DNA of 64,000 nt, taken from NCBI RefSeq assembly GCF_001949145.1, contig NW_019091356.1, forward strand, positions 4,179,211-4,243,210. Reading direction: 5' to 3'. Position 1 is the stretch's first letter; each line of letters begins with the position of its first letter. A program made the translations under genes and the position numbers. Origin of the DNA: Acanthaster planci (taxonomy: Eukaryota; Echinodermata; Asteroidea; Valvatida; Acanthasteridae). This document shows positions 22,501-34,700 of the stretch, in pieces. The notes beneath the pieces are model-generated. The model searched no databases and was not told the origin of the DNA. It was given only the letters and a program-made list of their open reading frames with translations.

Positions 22501-25500
22501 GTACATCCCCAAGCACTATGAAGTGTTTTCCATATTACCCTGCTGTTTAAACTTAATGATCAATTGTGACGCACGGATTCATCTCTTTGAGTTTTTGATA
22601 AGGTCGTGTTGTATTTCTACGCTATAAAACTCACATATTTGCTATATGACAAATGCTATGGAGTTGCACTGAGCTTGTGCTAGCTTGCTTAAATCGGATT
22701 TTAAGCCATTAAGAAGGCATCTATGCCAAAGAGTGACGCATGTCGCTCAGGTATGACGGAGAAAAGACCGATCTGCACTGCTCTGACAGGAAACGAGTTC
22801 CTGTAATAGGCACACATTAGTCCAGATTATGGACCGAGACGACAGAAACAAAGTTCCCATGCAGCTGCTTTGGAAGTCAACAACGCAGGAAAACAATCAG
22901 AACTCAAGCAGTGCACATCACAACGGAAATGGTAACTCTTACTTTTTAAAAACGATCATCCTATCGGGAGACCCCTATTCTCATCGTATACGCTTGTCTC
23001 CCATCATCCGTCAAACGTAAGTTTGACAGGACTATGCGAATCTTCCCCCACTTTGAGGCAAAGTCGGGGCGGTAGGTGATAAAAGGACCCCTTCAAATGT
23101 CGTAAACTTCACTGCATTAAGGCTCTCGATACAGACCAAGTAGTTGTGAAAGCGTAAGACGTAACTATGACGTAACGAATTCAGAGGCCCTCTTTTCCAA
23201 ATGGTTTATACCATTGCCTCCACTGAAGCAAGTCTGCGGCCCAAAGAAATAAAGCGGAAATCTTGCGAGTCAAGGCAACGAGTCAAGCAGGCGTTTGCAT
23301 GAATTCAGTGCAGACTAAGATATAGGTTATTTCTCTGTTTCATAAGAAAAGGAAATAAGAAAGAGGGAAACTTGATATCAAAGCAGTTTTAAATGATTAA
23401 GGAATTATAAAAACTGTATGACGTTTCATGAGCATTACTATACCACACCAAAGCCATACTAAATTTCCTAATGGCATTTCAATGATGAAGAGAAGGGCAT
23501 TTTATTTGCATGAGATTTTTTTTAGAACTAACTGTCGAAAATGCTTTTACATTTTTATGTTGTTTCACTGTTCATCGCAGTTTGTTTCGAGAGGCACGCA
23601 CGAATTTAAGTATTTTTGTATCCTTTGAAAATTTAGTTTAACAAACAGGTAATTTCTTCACTGTTATAAAGGCAAATAAATGCAAATAAACCCTACCTCC
23701 GGACAGGCACGATCTCCCCACAATCTCGGCTTTGACTAAAACGAGACATCTATTTAATTCCGTGTACCCTTACAACTCATTAACCCATATGCCTTTTGAG
23801 GGTCAGTGCCGAGTCTTGAGCTCACCCTTGGGCTTCCGAGAAAAGAAAGAGAAAAGAAAGATATTTGGAAGGAAACTCACGCAGTCGCTGACGACGGCTC
23901 CACAGTTATACATGGAGAAGAAAAAAGCCAGGGCCTAGCTGTCTGATGCATCCCTCGTGCTATTTTGCCTCAGTATATGCACCATTTGGTTATAATCCGA
24001 ACCTTGGGTTATTCGTCACGCACGGTAATTTAGGAATGGAAGCAGGCAAACTGCTATTTTCCTCTTTACGCTGGCTGACACCAAGCACACATCATTATCT
24101 TGCGTACCAAACAGGTCTTATTTCAGATACCAGGATTGTCTTTCTTTTATCTTTTATTTTTTGCTAGCAGGCTTCCCTCGCATCACATTGTGAAGTGTTA
24201 CAAATTATGGGGTGATTGATACCATATATGTTTGCATCTTTGCAATGCTTTGGAAATTAAATCATGAATTTAAAAGTAAATGGAAATCGTAGTCGTAGTT
24301 TCTATATATGAGCCTGCCAACGTCATGCATGTTTTCATACTGTTCACACAGACAAGCAAGCTACCAATATCTCTTAGTATATTTGTCTTTTGTCGTTCTC
24401 TTGCTCAACCCACTTATAGCCTGTCAAGGAGGCAACTCATTCGGAACGAAATGTGACCGGAAAACAGAATCTGTTCCTCTGTCGTCACATCGTAACCTTT
24501 GACATCAGCTCTACATAGGTCTATTCATCACGCCTTTACCACGAGCGCCTCTCTCGATATACGTGTCGATCCCTGTCCTCGGGTTTATTCAGCGATCTTG
24601 GACTCCACTGAGCGGCGGATTTTAGGGCTGGAGGAAAAGAATGACTGATTTCTTGCCGGTACTGTCCTGGCGTGTGAAAAAAGTTCGTCTCACTTATACG
24701 GGCGATCTAGCTTCGAGCTGGGGGCGTTCTTCGCCGATGGCGCTGAATGGTAATCCAACCTGCTGTACACTGACTCTTCAGCTACCGTTCAGTATGGTGT
24801 CCAGGCTACACCGTGCCATGCTGTAATGCTTTTAAGCCGTTGCTTTTCGATTGTCTATGCAGAAATCGAAGCTGACGCTCACTGGTCAGGTTTTATCGTG
24901 CCGGAGTGCGAGAGGCCACGGTCTACGGATTTTCCCGTAACCCAGAGTTTTACGTCTATCATTTTACCCATGGGAAGGCTAACATCTAATTCCGGGTAGA
25001 TGTCCCAGGTAAGACAGAAACTTTTTTTCATAATTCATTATTCATAATTGCAGTCCAAGTAAGATTAGCCGACATTTTTCACATCAGTTCAGGAACAGTA
25101 TTTCGGTTTGTTGCCATTGCAACGCATGAATGCGTTTAATAGCTATACAGTGGAAGACTTGCAATGCTGGGATTCTCTGACTCAGCAGTTGTTAATATTT
25201 TATCAGCTTTTTTGTTCCTGTTTCGATTCAAGAACACTGGAACGGTCACGAAGAAAGGCTTTGATCACACTAAATGAAATGCAGTAATATGGAGGTCAAA
25301 GGTCATGGGCCATACCCTGTCAGTTGGTCTTACCATCTAATTTGCCAGCAAGGTGTTCTCACAAACACCTTATTTTGTTTTAAAGTTCTTTTGGCTTGTA
25401 TGCCAACAAAAACTACATTTTGACCCACGTCTTAAAAGTTATTCGTCTTGCGTCATTGGTATTTGGAAAGAATTAAAGGCTTAGAGAAAGACATGAAGGA

Positions 25501-25589
25501 AATTGACTAACACAAACGGATGGAGTTGCACTGGCGTACCAAGGATTTGTCGTGGGGGACCGAATCCCCAACTCATTATGCTCAATACA
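19559..25589. other. Intergenic stretch, no gene seen
   Basis: No gene can be supported. Small features are a 9-bp tandem duplication CGCGCAACG at 20222-20239, an 8-bp inverted pair CGTCTAAT/ATTAGACG at 20675-20682 and 20695-20702 containing homeodomain-type TAATCC and TTAATTA words, and a purine tract of repeated AGAAAAGAAAG at about 23839-23862. An ATG-led open frame at 22829 runs to a GTAAGT at 23017 and is mentioned only as a weak first-exon possibility. Confidence 0.35.
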
Positions 25590-25775
25590 AGCCAGCAATG
25601 AGACCGAGGGGTATCTGCCAACATGTCCAATCCCCATACACACTATTGGCTAGTATTATCTAACATACCCCCCCTAGATGTCTGAAAAGAATTCCTCATA
25701 TTCCAGTGAGACAATGACCAACACAAGGCGGCGGGGGGGGGTTCTCTCCGTCTCATCTCTTGCATATATGTTATG
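25590..25775 (+). repeat. Dispersed repeat, copy B
   Basis: This is the second copy of the element at 4365-4555, in the same orientation about 21 kb away. It shares AGCAATG, ATGTCCAATCC, ATACACACTA, CTAACATACCCCCC, AAGAATTCCT and ACAATGACCAACACAA, and then a longer G run (nine G) where copy A has five. Upstream sequence (GGCGTACCAAGGATTTGTCGTGGGGG region, 25532-25560) may also be part of the element but has no counterpart near copy A. Class undetermined. Confidence 0.7.
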
Positions 25776-28700
25776 CTCAAGCCCTCGAGTTCTCCCCCGG
25801 TTACGTCAGAGGGAAGTAGGATTTTGGGCTATATCAGAGCTGAATAGTTTTAAGAAGGTGTACATGTATATTGTGTTGCCTTCGTTTTCCAGAAAAAAAC
25901 ACCTCTTGGGGTCTGAAGCCGCCCCCACCCCCATGTGCACCACTGTCGAGTTGGAAACTCTAAAAAAAAACAGAAAAAGAAAAAAAAGAATAAGGTTTCG
26001 TACCCAAATTTGATGAATTGTATCGCCAGCCAAACCTTTAAATGGCCAAACTCTTGTGAAGCAGTGATTGCGAGCAGTAATCAGTTGGTCCCGGAATCAA
26101 ACGATGAGACTCTATGATCTACCTGACAGCGAGTTAGCAACAGATCATTATTACAGGCTGAACCAGAGATTCAATCTGGGGAGAGTTGTTTGTGCGGGAA
26201 AAAGCGGCTCTGTACTCGGGTTTGATAAATGCGTACGGGGAACACGTACTTGATCATCAGCGGAGAGAGCGACGACAAATACGGGGTCTGAAGGGGCGTC
26301 CATGAGGGCTTGCCGGGGCCCGTGATCGCCATACCTGATTGATGCTCCAGACAATTATTCCACGAAGCCAGGGGGTTTTACATCTATACCTTCCACCTAC
26401 CGTCAGCTCAGGTGCTAGAGACGTGTAGGGCCTGTATCTCACAGGGTCAACGCACTTTGTCACGTTGGCTCTCCTTTAAACGGACATTAAAGCCTGCTGG
26501 AGTCGAATATTCACCATTCCAATCCAGGTCATTTTTGTGATTGGGATTGTTCAGTTTAAATTGTAATGATAAAAAAGTACACGAATTAACGAGTGACTGA
26601 AAATATCGCGAGACATTCGATCGGTGCTCTGTCAGAAGGGGCCCAACTATGGATTAATCCGACGAGACACCATTACTGTGATTGCACCACACATGGGCGT
26701 TTTTAAATTTTGATGTGGGCGTGCATTTGTCAAGTGCAGCTTCCTATTCACCTCAAACCTAAGCACCCCCTCACCGGTTCAGAAGATCCATAATTATTGG
26801 TCGGGAGTATTCATTTTGTGGATAGCAATGCGACCGTAACGCGTGTGTTTCATAGACATTTAATGAACCAGCGAAAATTCAGTTCCGACCAAAGGAGTCT
26901 CCGTTGCTAAGAAAATTATGTCCTCTCTTGGTTCAGCTCGAGGCAAATTGGTGGAAAAGATATTTAACGCGAGCGGACTGCCTGCGAGCAAGCGTGGTTC
27001 CACCACAGTAATCACTCCTAATTCAGTTCCTAGATGAATCGGTACAGTGATGTTTGTAACCTCTTTTTTCGGAGGGGGCACTCGGTGTTTTGCTGATAGC
27101 TTCGGAAAAAACTTCTTTTTCGTTTCACCAAAGTCCGGGGGAGGGGGGCACGGTTGGGGATTACGGTGGAGATGCAAAGTGCGTCTATAGGTCTTGCTGG
27201 TAGGTATAAACGGATCATGTGAGGAGTAAAGATCCGTCACAACACGCGCGGAATTGATACAACCATGGTTTTGTAGCTCTATGGTTCAACATCACGACTA
27301 CAAATCGGACCTGGTTTATGTAAATTGATTGATGTAAATGATTATATTTAGGTTGGCGTCTGCAAGTAACCTCAATCGAAATAGATGCCTGATACATGCA
27401 GGATGTCATGCAACATAGTACAGTGGATACATCTAACTCTTTAGGAATATTAAGTAGTGTTCCGATTTCAAAGTGGCGCGTGTAACACAATTTTCCGACC
27501 GAATTGCAAGTGACATAGTACAATGGCAGAAAGGCATAATGACACCTCTAAACCTGCAGCAGGCGGGGAACTTTCAATTGAGTAATCTAGGCCACAGCAG
27601 TAACACTAACGATTACTCATACATTCAAAGTCACATCCACTTAGGCGTAACCGTCGTCCCAGAGATTTTCAATATTGGCGCGTGAAGGCTTTGATCGCAC
27701 GGCCGGAAGCAAATTGTTTTTCTCGGTCTGGAACTCCTCCAAACCTAACGATACCATGCAATGCTAAAACGATGCCATTATGAGTGTTTTTTCTGCCATT
27801 ATCACTCCATTTTGTGATGCACGTAGTTACTATGTAATGGCATCGATCGATCTGGGTGTTATTTCATTGGATAGACGAACGGAAAGCATCGCTTACAATA
27901 AGACAGCTATAGTGTCGACAGGTCACTTTCGATTCACACTCTTGTGGAGTGGATAAGTTTTATTACTTTCTGGCGGATACAAGAGCTCACGTCGTAACAG
28001 GTTATAAGACAATACGCTATATTACAGACAATCTTTCCCGAAAGAAACAAATGCCTGTCGACAGCTTTCTCAGTTTAATTAATGTCCTCATAGTTGGTGT
28101 TTATTCACAAATTGCTGACGTTTCTCCTGGCAACTGGTGTATAACTTTGTATGTTCCCAGGTTGTGTTCTTTCCCCTTAAATTGGAATTTAAAATAACGA
28201 GGCTATGCAACCGAGGCCTGTGGGCTATAGTGGATATCTTATGGAAAATTGTGAACTGAATCTAGCAGGATTTGATTCATTGTCTGCAGTCTTGCATAAA
28301 AAAATTTATATTTCTGATCCCTTGTGCCTTCTCCTTACGAGGGCAATAGCTTGCCAAGATGAGACCGGAGGTAGAAAATTCACCAACTCCCCGTTCAGCT
28401 GTCAGTCTTGGAGCCATCAACTATTGGGAGCGCGATCAAGCCTACTAATCCTTACTGAAATCAAGGCTAGTCATGGCCAGCCTTGGCCACCGTACCACCA
28501 TTCCCCTCCCTCCTACAACGACGTACAGCCCCCTGGCTTATAGTAAACAGCCCCGCGGTGGTGCTGTGGAATCCTCTTTTTCGGTCGTTGACTCTACACG
28601 CCTTGTTGAACTCATTTTGACCAATATGTTGGGCGAGCAGTGGAAACGAGAGTCAGGATCAGCCAAGCAGGTTGCCGTTGTGTCATTAAAGAGAGCTCTG

Positions 28701-31700
28701 ATCGGGGATCCAAATTAAGACATTGATGCAAAACTGGAACGGGGAGGATGCTTATCACGCTTAGGCCGTCTACCACCGATTTAAACTCAAAAGTGAGTCA
28801 CTCGAATACGTTATACGTAAAATGTCCGGCGTGGTGCAGTCATGCATTTTAAAAGCTCTCGTTTGCTGGATGTGTTTTTGTTCACCATGCTCATGATAGT
28901 CATTCAATGAGCAATTGCAACACCATTAGACCTGTTTCCTTATTTACAGCTGAAATCTAGGTTTTTAATTTTGTGGAAATAATTTCGTACCTGTATGCAC
29001 TAAGTCAAACCCTTTGAAACCATCTGGCTTCACAAACTGTCGTATTGGATGCCAAAACCAAAACAAATCCACACCTGTGGTGGCTTTGGCAGTGAGTCTT
29101 TACTGTTTGCGGTTACTTTTCAATGTTTGAGTTTTTATCAATAGTTAAGTCGTAAGAACATTAAATTAAAATTCCCTTTAAGCAGACACCTTTTTTTTTT
29201 TTACAAAAATCAATACAGAAAAAGGGCTAAACGTAACATGCATGCGTACGTGGCAGCATTTCGCACCTACAGGAAGACCCCGACGTCATCCTTGGTATTT
29301 ATACACCATTTTGCGACAAGACCTCTCCGGTAAAAATGGAATAAATCGTTCACTTTTGTTTTCAATTTTGAGTGTGGCCCCACTAAAATGCCATAAATCC
29401 AATATTTGATCCTCAGCTCCTGAACACTTAGCTTTTTAACCCTTTCTTTCCCGGTCCCCGGAGGAGAAGAAAAACAGGAGGCAAGCAAATAAATGGCAGG
29501 GATGGTAGAAGGAGCGTCTAAGACGCTTTTAATCGATGTCCGGTCGTAGTCAAACAGCTTCAACCGACTAGCTTCCTTCCCAGACGTCTTTTGCTATGCC
29601 CCGATCCTCCCTATTTTTATCATAGTACGGCAGGTAAAAACCTGTCTTGAGGAAACACGCTGATGGTTGACGTGTTTATCATGGGCCTTTTTCAGGCGCA
29701 GGCATATCGTAAAAAAAAGAACAATCGAACTTATGGAAACCCCCTTTTGAAATGTTAGTTTCCTATGTGACTTTATGAAATGGAAAGCATTCCGATCTCT
29801 CATAATGAGTACTCTTTGGCTTTGCTAATTCTCGGATCTACTTGAGCACACGGCTTTAGAATATCGGTGAAAACAGTGTCTCCCACGAAGTATTTGTCTT
29901 CACCTGCTGCGAATCCAGAACGTAAATATAAAGTTGATCTGTGTCTATACACTTGACCTAAATACAACATTCATGTTGTCGCTTCAACCTTATTGCCTTT
30001 GGTAACGATGAAAGGTTCCTTCAAGATGAAATTTGGGGAGGGCTTGTTTCTGACATGTTTCGAACGAGCATCATTATCATCACTTTTTAGTTTATTTTAC
30101 CTAGTACGTTCTGCGTATGTAATTGGATGCGTCTGTGCTCTAGAAAATGATCACTGATTAGATTGAGTGTCATTGCACACTACATGACTGTACATAATAT
30201 TCTGAAATAAAAAGTCGAACGTTCAACGTTTAAATTTGCCCGTTTTCTTCATGGCAGTAAAAACATTATTGAAAGTCTGTTCATACGCCACCAGCTTGGG
30301 CATTTCAATACATGGTCACCGTCTTTTCAATTTAAAATCCTTGTGGCCTATTCAATTTTTTGTCCGAGCAATCGAGGCCCAGTGTAAATGTATGGGTATA
30401 AATACATGGAAATGTCTGTGCAGTTTATTCCCGTGATTCCTGCCTGGGTTAACATAATTTCCTCTGCCGTATCTCCCAACGGCTATAGCCTTTCGTTTAT
30501 ACGGTCTAGTGTTTCAATGCAATAACCTTGCTTGCATCTCAAAACCACAGTTCATTAACGGCTTGATCCCTAAAGATTATACATACGCGTTCCGTAGTTG
30601 TGGGGTCAATCATTACCTCACAAGTTTAATATTTCACCTATTTTGAGGGGACCGAAAACTTTGTGGCACAGACAAATGTCCCGACAACTTTAAGTCCTAT
30701 ACTTTGCCAACAAAAGAAATTATCCTGTTAAAGTAGCGAAGCCTTGCCCGTGGACACACCCGAAAATATACATTCTAATCAATCTAATTATGGGGTTGTG
30801 TCTTCTGATGACCGAAATTCTCTTTTGTTTAAACTTTTTTTTTCTTTTTTGAAGGAATGTCCGCCGTCGTTAATCTGAAAAGAATGATATTTCGGCAACT
30901 GTTCGTGTTATTTTTATCCTGGAATATGGAAGAAATAAAAATCAGTAACATCTTAATTTCTAAAATTGAGACTTTAAACGGCATTGGTAGAGGAGCTTTT
31001 CCTTTTGCCCCTTTTGGCTCGGGCATGCGTAACCATTAATCTCGCTCTACCATCTTCAACAGAGACACAGACTGTAAGATTCATACTATAGGGCCGACCC
31101 GAGTTCCTTGAAGCAATCATTGTGATGAGGGGTTTCGTCATCCACGCTGTGTTGACTGCGGTATCGAGCTGTAACTCCGTGTCAGCAAAGTCCGCACAGT
31201 TTATAATTAAGGCCTTGCCACATTTTATATTGGGGTGATAATTTGCACGCTGCCGAAATCAAGCGATACCCAACAATCATTAAACGGTATCCACCCCAAT
31301 GGGGTATCCAACTGAAAAGCATGCCTAAATGTAATTGATGGAACTCATTAAACTATACATGTATATGAAAATGAACAACCTTGTCGGCATCAGGGTATAA
31401 CGAATGAAGCTGTTCCGAAGCATACGCTGTTTTGTAAACGTGTTTGAGTATCGTGCATACCACCCCTAGGGGGACGTGCTATTGCACTCGAGGCGCTGCT
31501 GTAGATTCATGAGGCTACCTGCTATGATGTTGTTCACCGCGGTACGACTATTATACATACAGGATTGCAGTTATGAAAGTAATTAAATTCCGTTTGGACG
31601 AAGAATGGGCACTTCGCACTTCCTGGCTGTCACCGAAGGGCATAACCATTAGAGTTCGCGATGGGCCTAACATCTCAACAGAACAGAAACTGAACAGACT

Positions 31701-34700
31701 TTTGGCCTCATTATGTATCCTTAAAAAGTTTGTCGTTGAAAAAAAAACTGGTAGGCGGTGAGCTACACATCCACCATTACATTACTTACAGACTTAGAAA
31801 TAGACTTACATACAGAAATAGATTTCAACCCCTGAGGGACATGTGTTAAATTTTAACAGCAAGAATTGAAGAAATTGGTTTTGCCTTGAAGGGAGTCGCT
31901 CTCTTCTCTATCCATTTTAAAGGCAGTCTAGGAGGTAACAGGTTGACTAGCTGTGAAAACCATGCTAAACAATTAATAGTCCTTCGGTAGAAACAGACGG
32001 CATGCTTTTTCCTCATTCCATCTTGCTTATCGCTAATGACCGTAGTGAAAACAAATAGATATTGTTCGCATATAATTATCTTGCGTCGACAGATGCTTTG
32101 TACCATTATGAATACGGTCCTTGCAACACAGTGACATATTAATTGACGCATATACGAGAACATATTGCTCAATACGATTTCAAGCAATTCCATGTACGCC
32201 TATCGTTCCCGTCTCTATAAAAGGTTTCTTTCTCTGAATACGAACGAATTTCCATGGTTCAGCACTATAGTTGAAAGCCTCATTCAATATTTTGTGAGAA
32301 AAAAAAAGCAGACCTGTCCAAAAAAAAAAAAATACAACAAGAGAGAAAGAGCACGTATGGTGTGCGTATAACTCTCTGTCATCACAAAAATCTCTTCCTC
32401 TGCAAGCTGGTTTTTATTTGCAAAGGGTGTTTATTAACCTGAGCGAAGACGAAGATAACCAAGATCATGCCAGATGCCTTTCTCTAGCATGGTTTCCGGG
32501 TGTCTATCAAGTTTTTGTGTCCAAGCATCAGATCGAATGCGTGTGATTTTTAATCATTGGGATTTGCTGCCACTATGCTTGCAAGAGCATAAAGTTGTTG
32601 ACATCGATATGAAATCTCTTTAAAATAATTTATAATTTGGGCCACTCAGATAAAAAACCATTTAGTGCAAAGACTGAAAAAAACAACAAAATTGGTAGGC
32701 CTGATGCAGCATCACAGTAACCGTTCTACGCCAATCATTAAAATCGCAGAATTGGAAACTGTGTATCACATTTGAACTTAAGGCAAATGTTTGTGTAATC
32801 TTACACATGCTAGAAAATGGTCTTTCAAAGTCTTTTATGTTTTGCTGATGGTGACGTCATAGCTTGTAACAATGAGCTGAATATTTTGGGCCTATATTCT
32901 TGTTACTCAAACATACTTTATCCACAGCGTGGGAGTAGTCACAGTCACTCAGGGAATTCTCCCTATAACAGTGCTACAATCAGATTCCTATTTTAATCCT
33001 GGCCTAACATAAGTGATGTCATGCATGACGAGTTTGATCGAACTTTACAGAAGGGAAATGCAGCCTCATGATATGTGGGAAATGGAGAAAATACCACGAA
33101 ATGGCTAATGTGTGCTCAGTGGAGGCACTGGGACGCGGTCTCAAACGTATACCAGACAACGGGGAGATTGCGTGCAAACCCCATCGACTTAGTGCCCGTG
33201 TTACCAACCTCCTTGGGGGAGTTAAGAACGCGGAGTGAGGCACGTTTAGCATCGGTCACTCCGTGAGCTGAATATTGTGCGCTGTAAATTAACAATCCGA
33301 TCCGTGTTTACGTATGATCTGTCTACACACAGTTGTCTACCTTGTATCATAACAAACATCAATTATTTAGGAAAGACGATACTGACTTCAGTGACTTGAT
33401 GCATCCATCCATCTGTACACTGTGAGCCCTATGCATCACCATTAACGTTGATTTTTTAAAACAAAATTTAAGCAAAATGTTATAGAATCGGAAAAATAGT
33501 GCCGACTGTTTTTGAGAACCATAACTGATCAAATAGGATCTAAGTGCGTGAGTGTCAACAATGATAAAAATTTCCGTTTCTTGTTTGGTTTTGTTTGTTT
33601 TATATTTCCCGTTTGGTTTATGTGCAAGAAAAAGTGTGTCCTTCGTTTGAAATAATATGTCACACCTTGAAGCAATACAGGACTTGATTATCATGATTAA
33701 TATTAAAACACGTTCGTGTTTAATTATTATTCGCAAAAAAATCTAATCTGTCCGTGTCAAAGCAGTTTGCTCACTCATCTTCCATAATGCGTGTCAGCTA
33801 AAAACGTCGTGGATAGCGCCCTCTTTTTCCTGAGAATCCTCGTCTTATAGGCACCGAAGGCTAGAGGTACTAAAATCTTTTGCTCCATTGGCACTGAGCA
33901 ATGTAAAAATCAAGCAATGATCTAGATTTAAACTTACAAAGTTGCCCGAGCCCACCATTGACGCTTATTTGCAAACCATACAGGCCAACTGTTACCAAAC
34001 GGAACACCTTTTAGCACATGAATTTACAGCAAGCCTCTATCTATGCTCTGATTCCAAGAAACCATACCTCGAAAATGCATGTATAACACGCTTAAAAATA
34101 CACGAAGAACGATGTTGCGGCAGCAAAACAGGCAAGTAATGTTATTCGGAGCCAGCAACCCTATTACAGCAGTGTCAGCAGACCTCTTGTTTGCATGTAC
34201 ATTCGTTAATCTTGCTCCCACGACCACTCGGTCGAACACAAATCCTCTTTTCTGACGTGATGACGTCTAGCGTTTTCTGCGCTTTTGAGCTGAGGCTGAC
34301 CTTCCTTGCCCTCTTTTTGGCCGGCCAAGCTTGTCCTGTAGACGATGACGACGGATGATTTGCCGATCGTCAGGAAAAGGCCGCATGGACGTCTTCGTCT
34401 TAGGCTGTTCAATCGCTCCGCTGGAAATAGTCATATGCAGAAAGGGCTGTTTGTTGTTGTGTTCGAGTAGAGTGGTCTTCTTATTTCTTTAAGAGTGACC
34501 CGGTTGGGTTAAGGCATCGCTTAGAAAAGTTCTGCTCATTATGTGATATTAATTCTTGGTATGCTACAAAGTATATCATTTCACTGATGCAAAAAAGAAA
34601 AAAAAAAGAAAAAGGAAATCTGATAATTCTGATAAATCCTTCCTTGACAAGATGCCAGTCTAGGGACCTTTAATGGCAAACAGGACAGTCCCTGGTTCGA

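Noticed and set aside
25485-25495. GAAAGACATG resembling miR-71
   Set aside because: The match breaks right after the seed and there is no hairpin partner.
26860-27240. 126-codon open frame (-)
   Set aside because: A second frame on the same strand is also open over most of it, and the proline-rich part comes from C runs. No recognisable motif.
31480-31490. TATTGCACTCG as in the miR-92 family
   Set aside because: The match stops after 11 bases, and no complementary 5' arm lies upstream, so no hairpin forms.
33359-33736. 125-codon open frame (-)
   Set aside because: AT-rich, no domain, no splice partner; residue use reflects base composition.
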